From JANMEX01 sp043744175 (GTDB taxonomy: Bacteria; Pseudomonadota; Alphaproteobacteria; Rhizobiales; Rhizobiaceae): a stretch of 9,755 bases of DNA. Shown piece by piece: positions 1 through 5,955 of the stretch. Below the pieces are notes generated by a model, which was not told the origin of the DNA, did no database searches, and saw only the letters and a list, made by a program, of their open reading frames with translations. The stretch spans positions 1 to 9,755 of the forward strand of contig JAYTVD010000223.1 in the NCBI GenBank assembly GCA_043744175.1. Reading direction: 5' to 3'. Numbering within the stretch: position 1 is the stretch's first letter; each line of letters starts with the position of its first letter. The translations under genes were made by a program, and so were the position numbers.

Positions 1-287
1 ATGACTTTGTCGTACTGGGCGCGGGTGACGACATCTTCACACTCGGCGCAGGCGATGATCGCATCCGTTTCGACTATGGCAACGGCATCGACACCATCCG
101 CGATTTCGGCAATGGCGCGGATATTCTCGACTTCACTGCCACCAACATGACGCTCGCTGCGCTGCAAGCCAACACAGTTGAAACCTCACAAGGCGTGCTG
201 ATGAACCTCGGTTCCGGCTCCATCCTGCTGGAGGGCCTGCACCTTTGGCAAGTTGATTGGACTGGCGACTTCGCATTTGCAGTTTGA
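1..287 (+). CDS. C-terminal fragment of an RTX calcium-binding secreted protein
   Basis: Reading from base 3, 94 codons run to a TGA at 285-287; the gene begins outside the window, and the ATG at base 1 is out of frame. The visible part starts with the last RTX-type turns (VLGAGDD, TLGAGDD) and continues into a C-terminal domain of the type RFDYGNGIDTIRDF...DILDFT...SILLEGLHLWQVDW. This matches the end of the next gene almost residue for residue: my hand alignment gives about 51 identities over 92 positions. In this family Gly/Asp-rich nonapeptides bind calcium and fold as a parallel beta roll outside the cell, and an uncleaved C-terminal signal directs export through a type I secretion system. 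No such exporter is in the window. The N-terminal, possibly functional, domain is not visible, so the activity is unknown. Confidence 0.85.
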   Translation, partial: DFVVLGAGDDIFTLGAGDDRIRFDYGNGIDTIRDFGNGADILDFTATNMTLAALQANTVETSQGVLMNLGSGSILLEGLHLWQVDWTGDFAFAV

Positions 288-309
288 GTGAATTTAGGGA
301 GACAATAAC

Positions 310-2163
310 ATGGCTATTGTAACAGCATATGGCGGGTATATGGGCCCAAGTGGTGGCAACATATTCTTGCCTGATTTTTCGGGGTGGCACTCTGCCGTCC
401 AAACGAGTTCTACCAATGTGACGCTTGCCTTTATTGCCGGGAGCGGTTCAAGTTTGATAAATACCATACAGCTAGGCGGAACGAACCTGTCGATTGCGCC
501 CGATGGTCCTTATCAAGGCTCGCCGACAAATGCGCCAGAATTGCAAACCCGCGCGGTAAGTGGAACGATTCAATCGCTGTCATATAACTATAGCCCAACG
601 GGCGGCACGAATTCTGCAACGACCAATTTCACCATTAGTGGATTGAACGTTTCATTCCAAGATTTGATGGCAAACAGCGTCAATCCTCTGCCCTTCCTAC
701 TTTCAGTCAATGACCAGATTTACGGAACAATTGGCGCAGATCACTTGTATGGCTTTGCTGGCGACGACCTGTTCGTTCCAGTTCCACGCGCCGCCAGCAT
801 TTACATTGATTCAGCTGGAACAGATGTCGTCGATGGCGGCATTGGCACTGATACAGTGAGCTTTGGCGTTACTGAGTATGATTGGAAAATCGACCTTGGC
901 CTTGGAACTGCCGTTGCGAATTTAACGTCTATCACTGGCCAAGCCAAAGTGATGCTCATCTCTATCGAAAACGCAATCGGCGGCACAGGTAAGGACACAA
1001 TAGTCGGCGATGATGCCGCCAACTCACTATGGGGCGGCGCGGGGAATGATTATCTTCGCGGCATGGGCGGTGATGACAAGCTTTACGGTGAGGCGGGCGA
1101 TGACTATTTCGTTGGTGGCGCAGGTGCTGATTTACTCGATGGCGGAGCCGGAACCGATGCCGCAGATTATACAAATGCGTTGAATGGCGTCATCGTTAAT
1201 CTGGTAACGGGCGGCACAAGCGGCGAGGCCGCTGGCGATACCTACGTCTCAATCGAAACCGTCTATGGCACCCGTTTTGATGACACTATAACTGCATCAG
1301 CTTCCGCCACAACTTTGCTGGGCGGCGCAGGCAATGACAAACTCTATGGCGGAATTGGCGCGGACACGCTTTACGGCCACTCCGGCGTGGATTTGCTTTC
1401 CGGTGGCGCAGGCAATGATATACTTGATGGCGGCACAGAGAATGACACCCTATACGGTGGCGCGGGTAACGACACGCTGCTTGGTGGGTCTGGCAATGAC
1501 ATCCTGCGCGGTGACGCTGGCGCAGACATCATCAATGGCGGCGATGGCATTGACCGCGCAGACTATAACTCGTCTGCAGTCGGGGTTACTGTCAATCTCA
1601 CGGCCGGAACGGCTTCAGACGGTGATACTTTGACGGGTATCGAGAACCTGCTTGGGTCGGTGGGTGACGATGTTTTGTTCGGATCGGTTCTTGCTAATAC
1701 CCTTTACGGCCGCGCCGGCAATGACCAGGTTTTCGGCCTGTTGGGCAATGACACGCTGTATGGCGAGGAGGGCAATGACACCCTCTTCGGCGGTGAAGGC
1801 AATGACCGCATCTATGGCGGCGTTGGCAATGACGTGATTTTTGGCGAGGAAGGCAATGACCTGATCGATGCCGGTGCAGGTGATGATTTCGTCGTTCTTG
1901 GCGTTGGCGACGACAAGATCACCTTGGGTGCAGGCTACGACTTGGTACGCTTTGACTTCGGCAATGGCCACGACGTCATCACCGATTTCAAGTCCGGCGA
2001 AGACCGACTGGATTTCACCGGGCTTGGTGTAACGCTTGCCGATGTCCAAGGCGCGGCAACCGAGACCGCAGCAGGTGTGCTGTTTGCCTCCGGGGCTGAT
2101 TCCATATTGCTGGCGGGTCTTCACCTGTCGGATATTCATTGGAACACCGACATTCTGGTCTGA
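310..2163 (+). CDS. RTX calcium-binding protein, probable type I secretion substrate
   Basis: A 617-aa protein with no N-terminal signal peptide. Residues 1 to about 130 are a Ser/Thr/Asn/Gly-rich non-repeat region ending in a TISGLNVSFQDL motif. Residues about 135-545 carry many nonapeptides of the form GGxGNDxLx, broken by three longer modules (about 180-230, 284-336 and 416-455) with a shared pattern of an aromatic residue, a VxL strand and ISIENxxG or GIENLLG. Residues 546-617 form the C-terminal domain (FDFGNGHDVITDF...RLDFTG...SILLAGLHL) that also ends the preceding gene. Such proteins are exported by type I systems and fold on binding extracellular calcium. I see no protease HExxH, lipase GxSxG or other enzyme motif, so an adhesin, surface-layer or matrix role is possible but unproven. 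The ATG at 310 has an AGGGAG ribosome-binding site at 296-301. The gene is probably cotranscribed with the upstream paralogue, 22 bases away. Confidence 0.9.
   Translation: MAIVTAYGGYMGPSGGNIFLPDFSGWHSAVQTSSTNVTLAFIAGSGSSLINTIQLGGTNLSIAPDGPYQGSPTNAPELQTRAVSGTIQSLSYNYSPTGGTNSATTNFTISGLNVSFQDLMANSVNPLPFLLSVNDQIYGTIGADHLYGFAGDDLFVPVPRAASIYIDSAGTDVVDGGIGTDTVSFGVTEYDWKIDLGLGTAVANLTSITGQAKVMLISIENAIGGTGKDTIVGDDAANSLWGGAGNDYLRGMGGDDKLYGEAGDDYFVGGAGADLLDGGAGTDAADYTNALNGVIVNLVTGGTSGEAAGDTYVSIETVYGTRFDDTITASASATTLLGGAGNDKLYGGIGADTLYGHSGVDLLSGGAGNDILDGGTENDTLYGGAGNDTLLGGSGNDILRGDAGADIINGGDGIDRADYNSSAVGVTVNLTAGTASDGDTLTGIENLLGSVGDDVLFGSVLANTLYGRAGNDQVFGLLGNDTLYGEEGNDTLFGGEGNDRIYGGVGNDVIFGEEGNDLIDAGAGDDFVVLGVGDDKITLGAGYDLVRFDFGNGHDVITDFKSGEDRLDFTGLGVTLADVQGAATETAAGVLFASGADSILLAGLHLSDIHWNTDILV
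1303..1555 (+). repeat. 27-base tandem repeats encoding RTX nonapeptides, block 1
   Basis: Degenerate GGCAATGAC-type cores recur in a 27-base register, for example at 1330, 1411, 1438 (variant), 1465 (variant) and 1492. Each 27-base unit encodes nine residues such as GGAGNDILD. This is the coding signature of a calcium-binding beta roll, not a separate element. The unit sequences have drifted, so the array is old at DNA level. Confidence 0.8.
1708..1880 (+). repeat. 27-base tandem repeats encoding RTX nonapeptides, block 2
   Basis: The nine-base core GGCAATGAC starts at 1717, 1744, 1771, 1798, 1825 and 1852, an exact 27-base period over six units, encoding GNDxxxGxx nonapeptides. This block is more uniform at DNA level than the block at 1303-1555, which suggests more recent unit duplication or gene conversion. 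It is a likely place for copy-number change by slippage in 27-base (in-frame) steps. Confidence 0.85.
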
Positions 2164-2166
2164 TTC

Positions 2167-2182
2167 AAGGAGACAAAGTGTG
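2167..2182 (+). promoter_or_regulatory. Strong Shine-Dalgarno plus GTG just after the RTX stop codon
   Basis: AAGGAG at 2167-2172 is followed seven bases later by GTG at 2180-2182. This GTG is in frame with the downstream UPF0178 gene, which would gain 24 residues, and that reading frame passes through the terminator hairpin. The eight bases GGAGACAA (2169-2176) also occur in the ribosome-binding site of the RTX gene (298-305). It may be a working alternative start, or the leftover start region of a lost third RTX copy. Confidence 0.45.
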
Positions 2183-2210
2183 AAAGCCGGGGCCACAATC
2201 TCCGGCTTTT
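2183..2210 (+). terminator. Rho-independent terminator after the RTX pair
   Basis: AAAGCCGG (2183-2190) pairs perfectly with CCGGCTTT (2202-2209), and the stem can extend by a G-T and a G-C pair. The loop is about 7-11 bases and the downstream side runs into TTTT at 2207-2210. It lies 20 bases after the RTX stop codon and before the ATG of the next gene, so it should end RTX transcription. The T-tract is short, so some readthrough into the UPF0178 gene is possible. Confidence 0.7.
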
Positions 2211-2251
2211 CACTGATTGAGCACCGCTCACCCTTCGACTATAACAATCCT

Positions 2252-2713
2252 ATGACTGATCCAATCCGTATTCTCGTCGATTCTGATGCCTGCCCTGTGC
2301 GCGAGGAGGTTTATAAGGTTGCGGACCGTCACCAAGTGCCGGTGGTCATTGTGGCCAATTCCTACATGCGCATTCCTAAAGACCCGCTGGTCAGCCAAGT
2401 CGTGGTCACGGATAAATTCGATGCTGCTGATGATTGGATTGCCGAGCAGGCGGGACCGAGCACGGTCGTCATCACGTCAGATATCCTGCTCGCCGAGCGC
2501 TGCGTGAAAGCCAAAGCTGTCGTGCTCGCGCCGACTGGTAAGCCATTTACCGAAAACTCAATTGGCATGAGCGTCGCCACCCGCGCCATCATGGCGGACT
2601 TGCGGGCAGGGGTGGGGCAAACGTCCGGCCCCGCGCCATTTACGAATGCCGACAGATCAAACTTTCTATCGGCATTGCACAGCGCATTGGTCCGGCTGAA
2701 GCGTAACCCTTGA
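2252..2713 (+). CDS. UPF0178 / YaiI-YqxD (DUF188) family protein
   Basis: A 153-aa protein that begins MTDPIRILVDSDACP, the usual family N-terminus with its conserved acidic DxDACP motif (residues 10-15). It continues with VANSYMRIP, VVVTDKFDAADDWI, VVITSDILLA, and a C-terminal TSGPAPFTNADRSNF segment. Length and motif order match YaiI/YqxD proteins. The family has no firmly established function; it has been grouped by fold with PIN/NYN-like nucleases, and the clustered aspartates would fit metal binding, but activity here is inference. I chose the ATG at 2252 because homologues start there, although it lacks a clear Shine-Dalgarno; an in-frame GTG at 2180 has a strong one. The gene follows the RTX terminator and its stop codon lies two bases from the stop of the convergent minus-strand gene. 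Confidence 0.88.
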   Translation: MTDPIRILVDSDACPVREEVYKVADRHQVPVVIVANSYMRIPKDPLVSQVVVTDKFDAADDWIAEQAGPSTVVITSDILLAERCVKAKAVVLAPTGKPFTENSIGMSVATRAIMADLRAGVGQTSGPAPFTNADRSNFLSALHSALVRLKRNP

Positions 2714-2715
2714 GT

Positions 2716-4422
2716 TCATTCAACCTTGGCAGGGTCTTGGCTTTCTTCGCCATCCGTGGATTTACCATCGCTTGGTAGTGCTTCGTCCGGCGTTGCGCCA
2801 TCTTCGCTGGCTGCGCCATCATCTGGCAACGCGCCATCATCGGTTAAGGCACCATCTTCTTGCATATCTGTGCCAGTGTCGCTCTGGTCCGGCGTAACCT
2901 GAACATCAGGCGTGGTCGCGCCCATGCCGCCAAGGCTCATCAGCGACATAAAATCCACGCCGTTGATAAGGAATTTACCGACTGTCATCCCATCCAAATC
3001 CCACAGCAGCGTGCCGTCAGGCTGCTTCTTGGCCATGCTGTTAAACGCGATGATCGCGGGCGAGGCCTGCGCCATGCCCAGCTCCGGCGGCAGCGCTTGC
3101 AGCGCCGTTATAAGCGGAATGAGGTCGATAGACTTAATCGTGCCCTTGCCAGTCGGCGGCACTTCTGGCCCGCCGGTCACAGTGCCTTCATAGTCTATAT
3201 CGTAGGTTTTGCCCGTCAGCTTGCCTGCCTGCAGGGTAAATTTTGCCGCGCCAGAGGGGATGATGGCCTTGAGCAATTTGGCATCATTGGCCGCCTTCAC
3301 ATCACCCTCCACTGTCGTATCCAAAAGCGCTGGTTCATCCAAAATCAGCTTGGTAACGCTGGCGAAATCCAAATCAGACAACCTAAAGTCAAACACAAAT
3401 TTGCTTGGCATCAGTGGGTCAGACCATGATGGTAATATGCCTTGCGGCGTGGTGAGGCCTTCCAGTGTAATCGCTTCTCGCACGAAACCGTCTTTTGTCG
3501 CGCCGCTGAAATCCACCGCCACCCCAATTTTGTCCAGCCCCGCATTGCCCAGCGGCGATGTCACCATAAACTTGTCTAATGTCTCGTTGATGCTGATGTT
3601 GTCAAAAAATGGCATGGCTGCAAGCGCTAGTGCCTTCATTTCGGCCTGTTGCGCATCCGTCAGTTTGGCATCTTTTACCTTGGCACTTTCGGGCAGGGCC
3701 ATGCCCCACTTGATAAGGTCAACAAACGCTTGGCCTCGCACGCCTTTGAGCGAAACGGTATAGGCCAGCTTATCCAGCGTAGCTTTGCCAGTAATTGGCA
3801 CGCTACCATCGCCTGGTGGCAACGAGTCAGCTGAAGCGGAAAATCCATTCATGCGCACATTATACTCACCATCAAAAATGCCGGCTCCAGAGGATTTGGC
3901 ATCGCCTGCGCCATGAATATTGGCGATGGCAAAGTCCAGCTTTGGCGAGTCCGCAGTGGCTGGTTTGTCGTCGCTGATCGTACCCTTCAAATTTACGATG
4001 TCTGAAGTGTAAGACGTAAACACCATCAGCTTTTCGTCAAATACCGCATCCAACTTAAGCGTTTCAGCCTTCACCTGCATATTGGTTTTGCCCGGCTCGA
4101 TGACCGACCATTCCATGGGCATGTCCTGCTTCAATACCCATTTGCCATCACTTTGTGGTGTGAGGTGGATAACAAGAGGCGCCATTTTGAATTCAATTTT
4201 GCTGTCAGGCATCTTTTCAGCCTTTTTGATAAGTGCCAAAACATCCAGCGTCACGTCATAGCTTTCGCCCGTAGGCGCAACAGTCAAAATGCCAGCTTCC
4301 GTGCCAATATAGCTCTGGAACAAATCTGTCAGCCGTTTCGCCTCTTCCGGCGTCGCAGGTGCGGCAAAGACTGCGGTGTGTGATGCCAAATAAATTGTGA
4401 GGGCAGCGAGCGTCTTTTTCAT
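2716..4422 (-). CDS. Exported protein of unknown function with acidic repeat tail
   Basis: A 568-aa protein that I do not recognise. Residues 1-20 form a signal peptide (two lysines, a hydrophobic core, VFA before APA), so the product is probably periplasmic or surface-exposed. The body (about 25-500) alternates short beta-like stretches with phrases such as GKATLDKLAYTVSLKGV and GTIKSIDLIPLITALQALPPE; no other membrane segment is apparent. This loosely recalls large periplasmic beta-rich proteins (AsmA-like or DUF945-like), but I see no diagnostic motif. Residues 503-568 form a low-complexity Asp/Glu/Ser/Gly tail with four exact-length hexapeptide repeats. The start ATG at 4422 is supported by the signal peptide directly after it. 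The gene lies downstream of moaE on the same strand, separated by 144 bases with a palindromic element, and converges on the UPF0178 gene. Confidence 0.8.
   Translation of the reverse strand: MKKTLAALTIYLASHTAVFAAPATPEEAKRLTDLFQSYIGTEAGILTVAPTGESYDVTLDVLALIKKAEKMPDSKIEFKMAPLVIHLTPQSDGKWVLKQDMPMEWSVIEPGKTNMQVKAETLKLDAVFDEKLMVFTSYTSDIVNLKGTISDDKPATADSPKLDFAIANIHGAGDAKSSGAGIFDGEYNVRMNGFSASADSLPPGDGSVPITGKATLDKLAYTVSLKGVRGQAFVDLIKWGMALPESAKVKDAKLTDAQQAEMKALALAAMPFFDNISINETLDKFMVTSPLGNAGLDKIGVAVDFSGATKDGFVREAITLEGLTTPQGILPSWSDPLMPSKFVFDFRLSDLDFASVTKLILDEPALLDTTVEGDVKAANDAKLLKAIIPSGAAKFTLQAGKLTGKTYDIDYEGTVTGGPEVPPTGKGTIKSIDLIPLITALQALPPELGMAQASPAIIAFNSMAKKQPDGTLLWDLDGMTVGKFLINGVDFMSLMSLGGMGATTPDVQVTPDQSDTGTDMQEDGALTDDGALPDDGAASEDGATPDEALPSDGKSTDGEESQDPAKVE
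2788..2859 (-). repeat. Four 18-base tandem repeats encoding (D/E)DGAxx hexapeptides
   Basis: GCGCCATC or GCACCATC followed by A/T-TC recurs on the plus strand at 2795, 2813, 2831 and 2849, an exact 18-base period. Read on the minus strand, the four units encode EDGALT, DDGALP, DDGAAS and EDGATP. They sit in the acidic C-terminal tail of the exported protein. Unit changes would stay in frame. Confidence 0.85.
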
Positions 4423-4507
4423 GTTTCTGTTCTTTCGATTGGTTCGTTGAGCCTATTGAGTCATATTTGTGAGAAACCACTATGCCGAGGTAGTTGGTGT
4501 GATTTCC

Positions 4508-4566
4508 TGAGAACCGGAGCGGAGCGTACATTGGTACGTGAGCACCGGAAGCGGAACGAAATTGCA
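4508..4566. repeat. REP-like palindromic intergenic element
   Basis: Two imperfect direct copies of an ACCGGA-GCGGA-CG motif (from 4513 and from 4544) flank a core in which CGTAC (4525-4529) pairs with GTACG (4534-4538) around an ATTG loop. The outer CCGG tetramers can also pair with each other. The element directly abuts the moaE stop codon (4567-4569) and fills the gap before the exported-protein gene. From memory, similar sequences (phrases like GGTGCTCACGTAC and GTACGCTCCGCTCCGG) occur in many proteobacterial intergenic regions, which suggests a dispersed repeat. There is no T-tract, so it is not a classic terminator, but the hairpin could protect the 3' end of the operon mRNA. Only one copy is seen in this window. 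Confidence 0.6.
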
Positions 4567-5055
4567 TCAAATGCCCGGCAGAGTGGATTTCTCAGCCCAG
4601 CGCAGCAGCGCTTCTTCGTCTTTTTCTTTAGCATCCACCCATGCGCCGGAGGAGCCATCTTTCCAATGTTCCTTCTTCCAGAATGGCGCTTTGGATTTGA
4701 GAAAGTCCATCACAAATGATGCCGCTTGAAAAGCCGCTTCGCGGTGCGGGGATGCAGCGATTACCAGCACAATATCATCGCCCGGCACTATCTTGCCAAA
4801 GCGGTGAATGGCTGTAATCGCCTGTATCGGCCAGCGGGCAACCGCCTCGTTGGCAATGCGCAAAATCTCCGCTTCTGCCATTCCGGGATAGTGTTCAAGT
4901 TCCAGCGCCGCAAGCTGCCCGCCTTCATCGCGGCAGAGGCCGGTGAACGTCACCAGCGCGCCAATATCGTGGCGGCCTTGCGTAATAGTGTGAACCTCTT
5001 GGCGCGTGTCAAAGCCTTCAGCCTGCACCCTCACCACTGGCGTGACGCTGGCCAT
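4567..5055 (-). CDS. moaE: Molybdopterin synthase catalytic subunit MoaE
   Basis: MoaE is the large subunit of molybdopterin synthase. With MoaD it inserts two sulfurs into cyclic pyranopterin monophosphate to make the dithiolene of molybdopterin, in the cytoplasm. Family motifs seen, numbered from the GTG at 5064: GALVTFTGLCRD (35-46), LELEHYPGMAE (54-64), IHRFGKIVPGDD (86-97), SPHREAAFQA (105-114) and FLKSKAPFWKKE (121-132). K123 and K130 keep the seven-residue spacing of the E. coli active-site lysines K119 and K126. I prefer the ATG at 5055, which follows the moaD stop as TGATATG with GGGTGG a few bases upstream. The in-frame GTG at 5064 (three extra residues, overlapping moaD by 8 bases) is possible. 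It is the last gene of the operon and abuts the palindromic element. Confidence 0.93.
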   Translation of the reverse strand: MASVTPVVRVQAEGFDTRQEVHTITQGRHDIGALVTFTGLCRDEGGQLAALELEHYPGMAEAEILRIANEAVARWPIQAITAIHRFGKIVPGDDIVLVIAASPHREAAFQAASFVMDFLKSKAPFWKKEHWKDGSSGAWVDAKEKDEEALLRWAEKSTLPGI

Positions 5056-5056
5056 A

Positions 5057-5308
5057 TCAGCCACCCGTCATGGGTGGGAACAGCGCAATTTCCCGCGCGC
5101 CCGCAATCAGTTCGCTATGCTCAACATGCTCTTGATTTATTGCCACGCGAATGACCTTGGGCATCTGCAAGGCGGCTTCATATTCCTCGCCCAATCCCTT
5201 GAGATGTAGCAGCAAGTCGGCAACAGTCTTCACCGATGCGGGAAGCACAATCTCTTCCTCACCCTTGCCGATGCGCTCGCGCACCCATGCAAAATAGATG
5301 ATTTTCAT
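5057..5308 (-). CDS. moaD: Molybdopterin synthase sulfur carrier subunit MoaD
   Basis: An 83-aa ubiquitin-like sulfur carrier. The C-terminus is FPPMTGG: the final Gly-Gly is the tail that is adenylated by a MoeB-type enzyme and converted to a thiocarboxylate, which MoaE then uses to sulfurate the pterin precursor. The N-terminus MKIIYFAWVRERIG and the segment EIALFPPMTGG are typical, and the length is usual for the family. Its ATG (5308-5306) shares one base with the pgsA stop codon (minus-strand TGATG), a coupling arrangement, and moaE starts at or just before its stop. No moaA, moaB, moaC or moeB is present, so the rest of the cofactor pathway must lie elsewhere. Confidence 0.93.
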   Translation of the reverse strand: MKIIYFAWVRERIGKGEEEIVLPASVKTVADLLLHLKGLGEEYEAALQMPKVIRVAINQEHVEHSELIAGAREIALFPPMTGG

Positions 5309-5895
5309 CAGTCTTCATCCACAATATGCTTCAGGCCCGCGCGGAAATAATCATAGCCGGTATAAAGCGTAATCAGCGCGGCAATCCATAAGAGGATGAT
5401 ACCATACTGCGTGGTGTAAGGCAGAATTTTCTCACCCGCATCACCCGCCAGCAGGAACCCGACAGCGACCATCTGCACCGCCGTTTTCCACTTGGCTAGC
5501 TGCGTCACAGGCACGGAAACCCGCAGTTCCGCCAAATATTCGCGTAAGCCTGACACCAAAATCTCACGACACAAAATGATTATCGCGGCGAAAATTGTCC
5601 ATCCCGCAATCGTGCCATCCGCCGCTAATAGCAGAAGGCAAGAGGCCACCAATAGCTTATCGGCTATCGGGTCCAGCATCCGGCCAATGGTCGAAGATTG
5701 TTTCCACAACCGCGCCAAATAGCCGTCAAGATAATCCGTGATGCTGGCCACAGTGAAAATAGCCAACGCCGTCCAGCGCGCATTGTCGGTGGATTTCAAA
5801 TGGCCTTCCAGAAAAAAGCAAAGCACTACCAAAGGCACCGCAACGATGCGGGCGTAGGTCAAAAGGTTCGGGATATTATAAGTTCGCTTGGCCAT
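5308..5895 (-). CDS. pgsA: CDP-diacylglycerol-glycerol-3-phosphate 3-phosphatidyltransferase PgsA
   Basis: A 195-aa inner-membrane enzyme that transfers the phosphatidyl group from CDP-diacylglycerol to glycerol-3-phosphate, the committed step to phosphatidylglycerol and cardiolipin. The complete CDP-alcohol phosphatidyltransferase motif is present: D54-x2-D57-G58-x2-A61-R62-x8-G71-x3-D75-x3-D79. The N-terminal NIPNLLTYARIVAVPLVV is typical of PgsA, and several hydrophobic segments (about 16-29, 42-53, 81-113, 140-152 and 163-180) fit a polytopic membrane protein. The start ATG at 5895 follows uvrC by 60 bases. A TTGACC on the minus strand in that gap could be part of a weak internal promoter, but its -10 partner is poor. 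The C-terminus overlaps the moaD start by one base. Confidence 0.94.
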   Translation of the reverse strand: MAKRTYNIPNLLTYARIVAVPLVVLCFFLEGHLKSTDNARWTALAIFTVASITDYLDGYLARLWKQSSTIGRMLDPIADKLLVASCLLLLAADGTIAGWTIFAAIIILCREILVSGLREYLAELRVSVPVTQLAKWKTAVQMVAVGFLLAGDAGEKILPYTTQYGIILLWIAALITLYTGYDYFRAGLKHIVDED

Positions 5896-5955
5896 GATTC
5901 CGCTTTGTTAATCCGCTCCAACAAACAGGACCAATTACGGCGGGTCAATGGCGGC

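Noticed and set aside
1..3. ATG at the first base as a gene start.
   Set aside because: It is out of frame with the RTX reading frame, which is open to the window edge and matches the paralogue's DDFVVLG; the gene simply continues upstream.
1303..1880. Regular 27-base repeats that could suggest a CRISPR array or satellite.
   Set aside because: The repeats are contiguous with no spacers, are degenerate, and stay in frame as GGxGNDxxx nonapeptides in a clear RTX gene.
1615..2196. Long open frame of 193 codons on the minus strand across the RTX repeats.
   Set aside because: It is an antisense shadow produced by the periodic Gly/Asp codons; its translation is a repetitive VIA pattern with no ribosome-binding site or known family.
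4256..4570. Minus-strand open frame of 104 codons running through the palindromic element into the exported-protein gene.
   Set aside because: It is out of frame with the signal-peptide-bearing gene and starts inside the repeat element; it looks like a spurious frame created by the repeat.
5896..5955. Promoter for pgsA in the uvrC-pgsA gap (TTGACC on the minus strand with a 17-base spacer).
   Set aside because: The matching -10 hexamer TTTGTT fits poorly, and the gap is short enough for simple readthrough from uvrC.
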